Part shown: piece by piece, positions 1 to 5,400 of the stretch | Position numbering within the stretch: the first letter of the stretch is position 1 | Layout of the letters: each line of letters starts with the position of its first letter | NCBI GenBank assembly: GCA_034437615.1 | Contig: DAOTTW010000295.1 | Coordinates: 1 to 5,460 of the forward strand | From: DAOTTW01 sp034437615 | Lineage (GTDB): Bacteria; Chloroflexota; Anaerolineae; Aggregatilineales; Phototrophicaceae | Reading direction: 5' to 3' | Length of the DNA stretch: 5,460 nucleotides | The notes under the pieces: model-generated | What the model was told of the DNA's origin: nothing | The model's input: only the letters and a program-made list of their open reading frames with translations | The model's database searches: none | Position numbers and translations under genes: made by a program

Positions 1-290
1 GTATTTTTCAGCAGCGCCACCACCTCCCGATTGCAAGCATCTGCGGCCTTCAACCAGCGATCATCGACGTTCAGCGTATGCCAGTCATCCGGGCCATTGG
101 GTTGATGCTGCGACCAATCGAAGATGATGCGCTCCCAGCCGACACCTAAATCACACGTCACCTCCGGGAACCAGAAGCCCTCCACAATACCAAAGCGGTT
201 GACATCGGCTGGCGTTTCCTGCGCTGTTATGTTGATGCCAAACAATAACCATAGCGGCACAAACACAATCATGACCACGTAGGGATACAT
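1..290 (-). CDS. Secreted clan-A glycoside hydrolase-like protein, N-terminal part (cut by window edge)
   Basis: An open minus-strand frame runs off the left edge, so only about 96 N-terminal residues are visible. A hydrophobic stretch (MIVFVPLWLLFGINITA) looks like a Sec signal peptide with possible cleavage before QE, and there is no lipobox cysteine. The mature part carries FGIVEGFW, then GVGWERIIFDW, QPNGPDDW and DDRWLKAAD. This G-x-x-W-x-R pattern resembles the first strands of clan-A (TIM barrel) glycoside hydrolases such as GH39-type enzymes. The catalytic glutamates would lie beyond the window, so family and substrate cannot be confirmed. The start is uncertain: ATG codons in frame lie at 290, 272, 302, 398, 407 and 437, none with a good Shine-Dalgarno sequence. 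I chose 290 as a compromise that keeps the signal peptide close to the N terminus. The visible n-region lacks Lys and Arg, which is unusual. It lies downstream of recJ on the same strand, with a repeat cluster between them. Confidence 0.6.
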   Translation of the reverse strand, partial: MYPYVVMIVFVPLWLLFGINITAQETPADVNRFGIVEGFWFPEVTCDLGVGWERIIFDWSQHQPNGPDDWHTLNVDDRWLKAADACNREVVALLKN

Positions 291-293
291 AGC

Positions 294-317
294 GGACGCC
301 ATAAATGGCGTCCCTAC
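294..317 (-). repeat. 24-base palindromic repeat, copy A
   Basis: Read on the minus strand, this unit is GTAGGGACGCC, then ATTTAT, then GGCGTCC. The 7-base arms GGACGCC (294-300) and GGCGTCC (307-313) pair perfectly around a 6-base loop. It faces copy B: bases 308-318 and 328-338 form a second perfect 11-base inverted repeat with a 9-base spacer. A partial further unit, CGTAGGGA, lies at 278-285 and matches the complement of 311-318. The unit reaches into the possible start region of the glycosidase-like gene and supplies one candidate ATG (302-300). Confidence 0.85.
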
Positions 318-328
318 GACCTTATTTC

Positions 329-352
329 GTAGGGACGCGCTTCTGCGCGTCC
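329..352 (+). repeat. 24-base palindromic repeat, copy B
   Basis: On the plus strand this is GTAGGGACGCG, then CTTCTG, then CGCGTCC. The arms extend to 8 base pairs (GGACGCGC at 333-340 with GCGCGTCC at 345-352) around a TTCT loop. Compared with copy A, both arms have changed at the matching position, so pairing is kept. It is separated from copy A by 11 bases and from copy C by 18. Confidence 0.85.
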
Positions 353-370
353 GCCACTTTACACGGGAAC

Positions 371-394
371 GGACACCCAGAAGGGTCTCCCTAC
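371..394 (-). repeat. 24-base palindromic repeat, copy C (imperfect stem)
   Basis: On the minus strand this is GTAGGGAGACC, then CTTCTG, then GGTGTCC. It has the same length and the same loop bases as copy B. The stem pairs GGACACCC (371-378) with GGGTCTCC (383-390) with one mismatch. It lies about 50 bases downstream of the recJ stop. Without a T-run it does not look like a classical intrinsic terminator, although it could act as an mRNA 3' hairpin. Confidence 0.75.
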
Positions 395-444
395 ACATCA
401 ACGACATGCGTTTTTCTCGTTGCTGCGAATGTGTCATTATTGCG

Positions 445-2184
445 TCAACCTTCACCCGGCACCTGAATATCCAGCAGGTTCATTTGCACGTTGCGCCGCC
501 TTTGATATTCGTTGATTTCCAGATGGTAAGCCACATCCAGGCATTCGGGTATATCTTGTGCCCAGGCACCCAGCCGAAAGCCGATAGCTTCAACAGGTGG
601 GATGCCATCCGTGCCCAATTTCAGCTTCAGGTGGCTCTTATCGCTGCCCACTGTGCGGCATTCCTTCACCTGCAAGCCGCGTGACGCGAAAATCGGCGGC
701 TTGTTCTTGTGGCCAGTCGGCTCTAGCGCTTTCAGGTCTTCGATTAGGCGCATATCAATCTGACCGAGGTCAATTTCCATATCGACATCCAGCACGGGCA
801 CCAATTCGGTATCGCGCAACGCCGCATCAGCCAGCGCGTGCAAGCGTTCACGTAATTGCGGGATGTTCTCGTTGCGCACCGTCAAGCCTGCGGCCATCGC
901 ATGGCCACCATGCCGCACCAGCAAATCGGCGCATTCATCCAGTGCTTGCGTAATGTGAAATTCGGGTATGCTGCGGCATGAAGCGTGGCTTTCTTCCGGT
1001 CCGCTGTCCAGTATCACCGCAGGCCGATAGTATTGCTCGGTCAAGCGGCCAGCCACCAGCCCCACAATCCCCGGTGCAACGTTGTCATCCGCCGCGAAAA
1101 TCAGATGGCTTTCGTGCTGCCCTGCGGCTTCAACCTGTTGCTGTATGCGTTCGTGGGCTTCACGGGTGAGCTTTTGCCGCTTCAGGTTCAGTTCTTGCAG
1201 CGTCTCGGCGTAGGATAGCGCTTCGTCGTCGCTGCGTGCAGCCATCAAATTGTAGGCGTGCATCGCGGTTTCCAGCCGTCCGGCGGCGTTGATGCGCGGC
1301 CCCAATGCAAAGCCGATGTTCATCGCCGTGATTTCGCCGGGGTGCACACCAGCAACTTTCATCAGCGAGCGCACACCAGGACGCCGCGCTGCATTAATCA
1401 CATCCAACCCCTGACGCACCAGCACACGGTTGAGCGGGTCATTCAGCGGCATAATATCCGCAACCGTGCCAATCGCGACCAAATCCAGCAAATCCGTCAC
1501 CAGTTGCTCGTAGATTTTGCGGTGTTCATCCTTGCGACCATTGCGCAACCACGCTTTCAACAGCAGGCCACGCGCCACCATGAAGGCCACACCCACGCCC
1601 GCCAGCGCCGTGTTGCCATCACAGTCGTCTTGTTGTGGATTCACAACGGCATAGGCTAGCGGAATTTCCGGCCCGACGCTGTGATGATCCGTCACGATGA
1701 TGTCTAGCCCTGCCGCCTTGCCGTCTTCGATTTCTTGCACAGAGCGAATACCACAGTCAACCGTAATCACCAGCTTAGCACCGTCTTTGGCGATCTGTCG
1801 CAGTGCCTCACTGTTCAGCCCGTAGCCCTCATCCACGCGATGCGGGATGTAAGCGCGTGCTTTGGCCTTCAGGCGGCGCAACACATGCATCATCAGCGCC
1901 GTTGATGTCACCCCGTCTGCATCAAAATCACCATAGACCACAATCGTCTCTTTGCGCTTAATGGCCTGTGTGATGCGCATCACGGCCTTATCCATATCCT
2001 TCATAACGAACGGATTGCCGCCCACCTCCGCCAGCTTATTATCATACAGGAAATGATAGGCGTCTTGTGGTTCCTGAAAGCCACGATTGTAAAGGATTTG
2101 CGCCAGTATCGGCGGCATATCACGATACTGCTTGAGGTAGGTCAGTGGTGCAAGAGGGGCAATTTGCCAGCGTTTGACGGTCAT
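445..2184 (-). CDS. recJ: Single-stranded-DNA-specific exonuclease RecJ
   Basis: RecJ degrades single-stranded DNA 5' to 3' using divalent metal ions, in RecF-pathway recombination, mismatch repair and base excision repair, in the cytoplasm. The protein is about 579 residues, close to the E. coli size (577). The DHH phosphoesterase core is complete: DFDADG at 86-91, VDCGI around 142-146, DHH at 166-168, and GTVADIMPL with its Asp near 243, followed by GPRINAAGR at 295-303. The DHHA1 domain shows GIVGLVAGRL, S-C-R-S at 402-405 and GGHAMAAG at 426-433. The C-terminal part, from about 460, fits the OB-fold region, with LEPTGHKNKPPIF where many RecJ proteins have LEPFGxGNPxP. All metal-binding motifs are intact, so it should be active. 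I chose ATG 2184. A GTG at 2190 is also in frame, and neither has a clear Shine-Dalgarno sequence. It is divergent from fmt. Confidence 0.96.
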   Translation of the reverse strand: MTVKRWQIAPLAPLTYLKQYRDMPPILAQILYNRGFQEPQDAYHFLYDNKLAEVGGNPFVMKDMDKAVMRITQAIKRKETIVVYGDFDADGVTSTALMMHVLRRLKAKARAYIPHRVDEGYGLNSEALRQIAKDGAKLVITVDCGIRSVQEIEDGKAAGLDIIVTDHHSVGPEIPLAYAVVNPQQDDCDGNTALAGVGVAFMVARGLLLKAWLRNGRKDEHRKIYEQLVTDLLDLVAIGTVADIMPLNDPLNRVLVRQGLDVINAARRPGVRSLMKVAGVHPGEITAMNIGFALGPRINAAGRLETAMHAYNLMAARSDDEALSYAETLQELNLKRQKLTREAHERIQQQVEAAGQHESHLIFAADDNVAPGIVGLVAGRLTEQYYRPAVILDSGPEESHASCRSIPEFHITQALDECADLLVRHGGHAMAAGLTVRNENIPQLRERLHALADAALRDTELVPVLDVDMEIDLGQIDMRLIEDLKALEPTGHKNKPPIFASRGLQVKECRTVGSDKSHLKLKLGTDGIPPVEAIGFRLGAWAQDIPECLDVAYHLEINEYQRRRNVQMNLLDIQVPGEG

Positions 2185-2267
2185 AGACACACGGTAAGGG
2201 TTTCATTTACAATTAGGTCCTAGTCTGACCGCCAATCCTACCATTATGGCGAGGTTTCTAACAGCCT
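2185..2267. promoter_or_regulatory. Divergent recJ/fmt intergenic region, presumed to hold both promoters
   Basis: These roughly 80 bases separate two genes that start in opposite directions, so both promoters should lie here or extend into the coding ends. I see no strong sigma-70 pair. For recJ a weak candidate is TTGGCG (complement of 2230-2235), with TTGTAA about 17 bases downstream. For fmt, TTTACA at 2206-2211 has no good -10 partner at normal spacing. GAGG at 2251-2254 lies 13 bases before the fmt ATG, which is long for a ribosome binding site. No palindromic operator or riboswitch-like structure is evident. Confidence 0.4.
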
Positions 2268-3206
2268 ATGGCAAAAGTCATCTTTATGGGCACACCGGAT
2301 TTCGCAGTGCCTACCCTACGCGCATTGATCGAACATCATGACGTGCTTGGCGTCATCACACAGCCAGACCGCCCCGCAGGGCGCAAAGGTCAGCTACGGC
2401 AACCGCCAATCAAGGAGCTAGCGCAGGCGCACGGCATCCCGGTTTTTCAGCCCGAAAAGCTACGGCGCAAGGCCACACAGCAGGCATTGCTGGACTGGCA
2501 GCCTGCAATACCCGATGTGCATGTGGTGGCGGCCTTCGGGCAGATTTTGCCGCAAAGTGTGCTGGATATTCCGCATCATGGCTCGGTGAATGTACATGGC
2601 TCACTGCTTCCACGTTGGCGCGGCGCAGCGCCCATTAACGCGGCCATCCGCGCAGGCGACCAGGAAACCGGCATTACGATTATGGTGATGGATGCGGGCC
2701 TTGATACAGGTCCGATGCTTAGCAAACGTGCTATTCCCATCGAAGTGCAAGAGACCGCGCAGACGCTACATGACAAAATGGCGCAACTCGGTGCGGATTT
2801 GCTGATCGAGACGCTGCCGGGGTATCTCTCCGGTGAGCTTCAGCCACAAGCGCAGGACGATGCACAGGCCACCTATGCGCCACAGATCAAAAAAGAAGAC
2901 GGTGAGATCGACTGGACGCAGAGCGCCGCCGCGATTGAACGGCTGGTACGCGCTTTTACGCCCTGGCCGGGGACGTATACTTATTGGGGCGATAAGCTAC
3001 TGAAGATTCACGCGGGTGACGCCGGACACGGCAGCGCCGCACCTGGCCGCGTCATCGAGCACGAGGGCACCATCGGCATCGGCACGGGCAACGGCGTTTA
3101 CTATCCGACAGAAGTGCAGCTTGAGGGTAAGAAGCGCACAAGTATCGAGGATTTCTACAACGGCTATGCGGATTTCTTCGGTGCCTTGCTTGGACCGAAA
3201 GCCTGA
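2268..3206 (+). CDS. fmt: Methionyl-tRNA formyltransferase
   Basis: Fmt transfers a formyl group from 10-formyltetrahydrofolate to Met-tRNA(fMet), preparing the initiator tRNA for bacterial translation initiation. At 312 residues it matches the usual length (E. coli 315). The N-terminal Rossmann-type domain begins MAKVIFMGTPDFAVPTL. The catalytic set is visible: Asn108 and His110 in SVNVHGSLLP and Asp146 in MDAGLDTGPM. The loop SLLPRWRGAAPI (112-123) is the hallmark of Met-tRNA formyltransferases. The C-terminal tRNA-binding domain starts near 208 with KKEDGEIDW and ends with EVQLEGKKR and a short tail. The ATG at 2268 gives the standard N terminus, and there is no closer Shine-Dalgarno sequence than GAGG 13 bases upstream. 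It is followed after 3 bases by the YkgJ-type gene, so the two are probably co-transcribed. No def (peptide deformylase) gene is seen in the window. Confidence 0.98.
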   Translation: MAKVIFMGTPDFAVPTLRALIEHHDVLGVITQPDRPAGRKGQLRQPPIKELAQAHGIPVFQPEKLRRKATQQALLDWQPAIPDVHVVAAFGQILPQSVLDIPHHGSVNVHGSLLPRWRGAAPINAAIRAGDQETGITIMVMDAGLDTGPMLSKRAIPIEVQETAQTLHDKMAQLGADLLIETLPGYLSGELQPQAQDDAQATYAPQIKKEDGEIDWTQSAAAIERLVRAFTPWPGTYTYWGDKLLKIHAGDAGHGSAAPGRVIEHEGTIGIGTGNGVYYPTEVQLEGKKRTSIEDFYNGYADFFGALLGPKA

Positions 3207-3209
3207 ACC

Positions 3210-3746
3210 ATGACCCTAATTACCGATCTCGATGCCATCAAGCAGCTAGCCGCGCAACGCCGCGACGAATTCGAGGTGATGCGCTATATGCTGGAAGCCG
3301 AAGACCCCTCCGACGAGACCGACGCCAAAATTGACGCCATCGCAGAAGCCACCGCCGCCCCCATCATTGATGCCATAGACTGCACACAATGCGCCAACTG
3401 CTGCCGTTCGCTGGATGTCTACCTGACGCGAGATGATGCCGCACGTCTGGCGCAGGGCGTTGATATAGCCTTACACGAGGTCGAAACGCGCTACATCGAC
3501 CACGCAGGGGCGCAGGCCGTAGACGAATGGGGCAAGTTCCGGGCTAAGCCGTGTGCGTTTTTGCAAGGCAAGCTGTGCAACATCTATGCACACAGGCCGG
3601 ATAGCTGCCGCGATTACCCGGTGTTCACGCCCATGTTTCGCTGGATACTGGAGGATATGATCGAAGGCGCTGCCCTGTGCCCGATCATATATAATGTGTT
3701 AGATGCCATGCAAAAGCAGGTGGATGTGGGCCTGAAATTGGAGTAA
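3210..3746 (+). CDS. YkgJ family cysteine cluster protein
   Basis: This is a 178-residue soluble protein with the cysteine pattern of the YkgJ/CxxCxxCC family, thought to bind zinc or an iron-sulfur cluster; its biochemical role is not established. An acidic, probably helical N-terminal segment (1-55) precedes Cys58-x2-Cys61-x2-Cys64-Cys65. Next come Cys115 and Cys123 in CAFLQGKLCNIYAHRP, Cys133 in DSCRDYP, and Cys157 near the end, eight in all. The segment C-x7-C-x-I-Y-x-x-R-P-x-x-C-R-x-Y-P is typical of the family. The start lies 3 bases after the fmt stop, without a clear Shine-Dalgarno sequence, which suggests translational coupling. The coupling could mean a shared role in translation or tRNA methionine metabolism, or only convenient expression. 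Family assignment is secure; function is unknown. Confidence 0.9.
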   Translation: MTLITDLDAIKQLAAQRRDEFEVMRYMLEAEDPSDETDAKIDAIAEATAAPIIDAIDCTQCANCCRSLDVYLTRDDAARLAQGVDIALHEVETRYIDHAGAQAVDEWGKFRAKPCAFLQGKLCNIYAHRPDSCRDYPVFTPMFRWILEDMIEGAALCPIIYNVLDAMQKQVDVGLKLE

Positions 3747-3808
3747 ACACGCAACCAAGCCGCGTTCAGCGCGTATAAGCATTCAATGGAGCACATTCAG
3801 CGACCAAC

Positions 3809-3813
3809 GGAGG
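3809..3813 (+). promoter_or_regulatory. Ribosome binding site of the PspC-domain gene
   Basis: GGAGG lies 10 bases before the ATG at 3824. It is the clearest Shine-Dalgarno sequence on the plus strand of this window, and it supports both the start codon and independent translation of the small gene 77 bases after ykgJ. Confidence 0.7.
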
Positions 3814-3823
3814 ATAAGAAGCT

Positions 3824-4093
3824 ATGGCTACAAATAAACGATTGTATCGTTCGCGTACCGATTCCCAAGTTGCAGGTGTGGCGGCTGGTCTCGCGGATTA
3901 CTTTGAAACCGACCCGACAATGATACGGGCGCTGTTCGTCATCTTGACGCTACTGGGCGGCCCCGGCATCCTGCTGTACATCATCTTGTGGGTAATTATG
4001 CCAGAGGAACCCGCAGCCAACGTGACGGTCAAGCGCAAACGTAAGCGTGAAGAAGTCTACTACAACGAAAGTGACGATCAGGCCGTCGTCTAA
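3824..4093 (+). CDS. Small PspC-domain membrane protein
   Basis: The protein has 89 residues and consists almost entirely of one PspC domain (about 4-62). It has the typical opening RLYRSRTDSQVAGVAAGLADYF, D-P-T-M-I-R-A-L-F and the hydrophobic stretch about 33-59, broken by GGPG and ending WVIMPEEP. PspC proteins are inner-membrane proteins; in enterobacteria PspC helps signal envelope stress to PspA and PspF. Stand-alone short forms like this are common in many bacteria and of unclear function. After the membrane segment comes a basic patch (KRKRKREE) and an acidic tail (NESDDQAVV), probably cytoplasmic. No pspA, pspB or pspF is nearby, so a classical Psp response is not supported. A TATAAG at 3774-3779 could be a -10 element but lacks a -35 partner, so the gene may instead be read from fmt-ykgJ. 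Its stop codon overlaps the stop of the convergent phosphoesterase gene. Confidence 0.93.
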   Translation: MATNKRLYRSRTDSQVAGVAAGLADYFETDPTMIRALFVILTLLGGPGILLYIILWVIMPEEPAANVTVKRKRKREEVYYNESDDQAVV

Positions 4094-5169
4094 GCATCCG
4101 GCTGGCTGGCGTTTTCAGTGGCTTTCGCCCCATTGCGATTGTCACCGAGGTCGCCATCTTCCGGCATAGCCCGATACAAATGCGGCACAAGCTCGTCTAC
4201 CGTGTGGACGGGCTTTTCGCAGTCTAACAGCAGGTAAACACCCTTATCCGGTGGCAGCGCGTGTGCACGCGTGGCCATGCGAAGTTGATGCGGGCCAATT
4301 GCCGTGAAGCCGTTTCTTGTGGCAATGTGCCCCTGTACGATCACGCGCTGTTCATAGTTACTAACCGCTGACATATACATCAAGAAGCGCCGCACAATCG
4401 TCAGGTACTGCTCCAACGAATCCGCATCGGCCTCATTGCGCGTGAACAACGCATCCCAGATCAGGGCATATTCGCTGCTGGTCTCGCTCAGGATTTGCCC
4501 CCGCAGCAAATTACGGTAACGCGGGTCGTCTGCGTCATTCACGGCGATGTAGTGCTGCGCCTGTTCCAGATAAAACGGGCTATTGCGGATGGCTTCCAGC
4601 GTGTAATTCTGCGCGATCAGGTCGTCGCCATATTGCAGCAAAGCGTCATGGTCGAACGACAGCAAGCGCTGCGCGATATTTTCAGAGACGACTGACGCCG
4701 CCGCCCCCGCATGAGAGATCATCACACCGGCCTTCGTGCGCACGTACAACGGCAATGAGCGCAGAAAGCGCGTGACATCCGTCCGGCGATATGCAGCGCC
4801 GGGTTGCGCATTCAGTCGGGCGAGCGCGTGCTCAAAACGGGCGGTGAATTCCAGCAACCCTTTAGATAGTGGTGTGCTGTAGATATGCGGCAACTCATGG
4901 TTACCCAGCAGCATCGTCACGGTGTCTGCGCCCATCTGCGTCTGTAATTCAAGTACATCCAGCAGCATATCCAGGCTGGCGTCGTCGTTTTCCGACCCAT
5001 AGCCATGCACCAGGTCACCGCAAATAATCAAGCGTTGCGCTTCATTGGCCTGATATAGCGTCAGAAATTTATCGCGCAGTTGCTCATAGATCGGCCATTC
5101 ACCGTGTAAATCGGTGACGACCATCGCAACACCCTTATCAATATCGACAGCACGGTGCTGTTGCACCAT
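4090..5169 (-). CDS. Calcineurin-like (PPP-type) metallophosphoesterase
   Basis: This predicted cytoplasmic hydrolase has two metal ions and 359 residues. Numbered from the chosen start, the motifs appear in the order of the PPP branch: TDLHGEW (Asp20, His22), CGDLVHG (Asp52), LGNHE (Asn90, His91), ISHAG (His153) and VQGHIATRNG (His281). They fit the metal ligands and catalytic histidine of protein phosphatases or dinucleoside tetraphosphate hydrolases, but the second motif reads GDLVHG rather than the classical GDxVDRG. The substrate is therefore unknown. Between the last two metal motifs lies a long, mostly helical insert (about 155-270) that probably shapes the active site. The tail after about 335 is hydrophilic and likely disordered. 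The frame is open to an ATG at 5223, but the ATG at 5169 has a good Shine-Dalgarno sequence, begins just before the conserved domain, and lies downstream of a promoter, so I prefer it. No signal peptide is seen. Confidence 0.9.
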   Translation of the reverse strand: MVQQHRAVDIDKGVAMVVTDLHGEWPIYEQLRDKFLTLYQANEAQRLIICGDLVHGYGSENDDASLDMLLDVLELQTQMGADTVTMLLGNHELPHIYSTPLSKGLLEFTARFEHALARLNAQPGAAYRRTDVTRFLRSLPLYVRTKAGVMISHAGAAASVVSENIAQRLLSFDHDALLQYGDDLIAQNYTLEAIRNSPFYLEQAQHYIAVNDADDPRYRNLLRGQILSETSSEYALIWDALFTRNEADADSLEQYLTIVRRFLMYMSAVSNYEQRVIVQGHIATRNGFTAIGPHQLRMATRAHALPPDKGVYLLLDCEKPVHTVDELVPHLYRAMPEDGDLGDNRNGAKATENASQPDA

Positions 5170-5172
5170 TGG

Positions 5173-5180
5173 CTTTCCTC
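5173..5180 (-). promoter_or_regulatory. Ribosome binding site that decides the phosphoesterase start
   Basis: On the minus strand GAGGAAAG reads toward the ATG at 5169, with 7 bases between GAGG and the start codon. The upstream ATG at 5223 has no comparable site, so translation most likely begins at 5169. Confidence 0.7.
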
Positions 5181-5213
5181 GCAAAACACACTTAATCATC
5201 CAGCTAAGTCTTG

Positions 5214-5222
5214 AGTATAGCA
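5214..5222 (-). promoter_or_regulatory. Extended -10 promoter of the phosphoesterase gene
   Basis: The minus strand reads TGCTATACT, an extended -10 element (TGn plus TATACT, five of six consensus bases). The hexamer 17 bases upstream, TTATCG, is a poor -35, which the extended -10 could offset. AT-rich DNA at 5251-5290 lies further upstream and could act like an UP element. Transcription would start near 5207, giving a leader of about 38 bases before ATG 5169 and leaving ATG 5223 outside the message. Confidence 0.5.
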
Positions 5223-5302
5223 CCTCTCAGGATACACGATAAGCTGTGCCATTGCATTTTTATCACATTTTTGGGGTGTATTTCATTTTAGGGGCATGTA
5301 CC

Positions 5303-5328
5303 GGGCGACCACGTTGGGTCGCCCTTAC
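5303..5328 (-). repeat. Palindromic repeat of the GGGCGACC type, copy D
   Basis: The arms GGGCGACC (5303-5310) and GGTCGCCC (5317-5324) pair perfectly over 8 bases around a 6-base loop. On the minus strand the unit opens GTAAGGGCGACC, which resembles the GTAGGGAC opening of the other repeats, with a different arm sequence. It is probably a related but distinct subfamily. There is no T-run after it, so an intrinsic terminator is unlikely. Confidence 0.7.
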
Positions 5329-5376
5329 AACGGTTTGCGTAGAGACAGGCCTTCACAGCCCTGCGAACGATACCCT

Positions 5377-5400
5377 GTAGGGACGCCATTCTCGGCGTCC
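5377..5400 (+). repeat. 24-base palindromic repeat, copy E
   Basis: The unit is GTAGGGACGCC, then ATTCTC, then GGCGTCC. Its 11-base opening and 7-base closing arm are identical to copy A, which lies about 5 kb away in the opposite orientation; only the loop differs. Right after it, GTGGC (5404-5408) and GCCAC (5412-5416) form a small second hairpin with an ATA loop. The remaining bases to the window end hold no feature I can support. Confidence 0.85.

Noticed and set aside
278..394. CRISPR array
   Set aside because: Units alternate in orientation, gaps are 11 and 18 bases rather than constant spacer lengths, and no cas gene is present.
1258..1659. Plus-strand open frame of 133 codons, and similar ones at 406-684, 597-953, 978-1169 and 985-1218
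   Set aside because: All lie antisense to recJ (the first extends slightly past its stop), have low-complexity, Arg/His/Pro/Ala-rich translations without domains, and are explained by codon bias of recJ.
2410..2776. Minus-strand open frames within fmt, and others at 3614-3796 and 4495-4695
   Set aside because: They are fully or mostly inside strongly supported genes in another frame and have no recognisable domain or ribosome binding site.
3758..3779. Short inverted repeat CGCG-TTCAG-CGCG after ykgJ as a terminator, and TATAAG as a promoter
   Set aside because: The stem has only 4 base pairs and no following T-run, and the -10-like hexamer has no -35 partner at normal spacing.
3824..4093. 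Part of a phage-shock (Psp) operon
   Set aside because: Only a lone PspC-domain protein is present; no PspA, PspB or PspF is encoded in the window.
5190..5209. ACTTA and TAAGT inverted repeat just downstream of the phosphoesterase -10, as an operator
   Set aside because: Arms are only 5 bases with a 10-base spacer in AT-rich DNA, which is easily due to chance.
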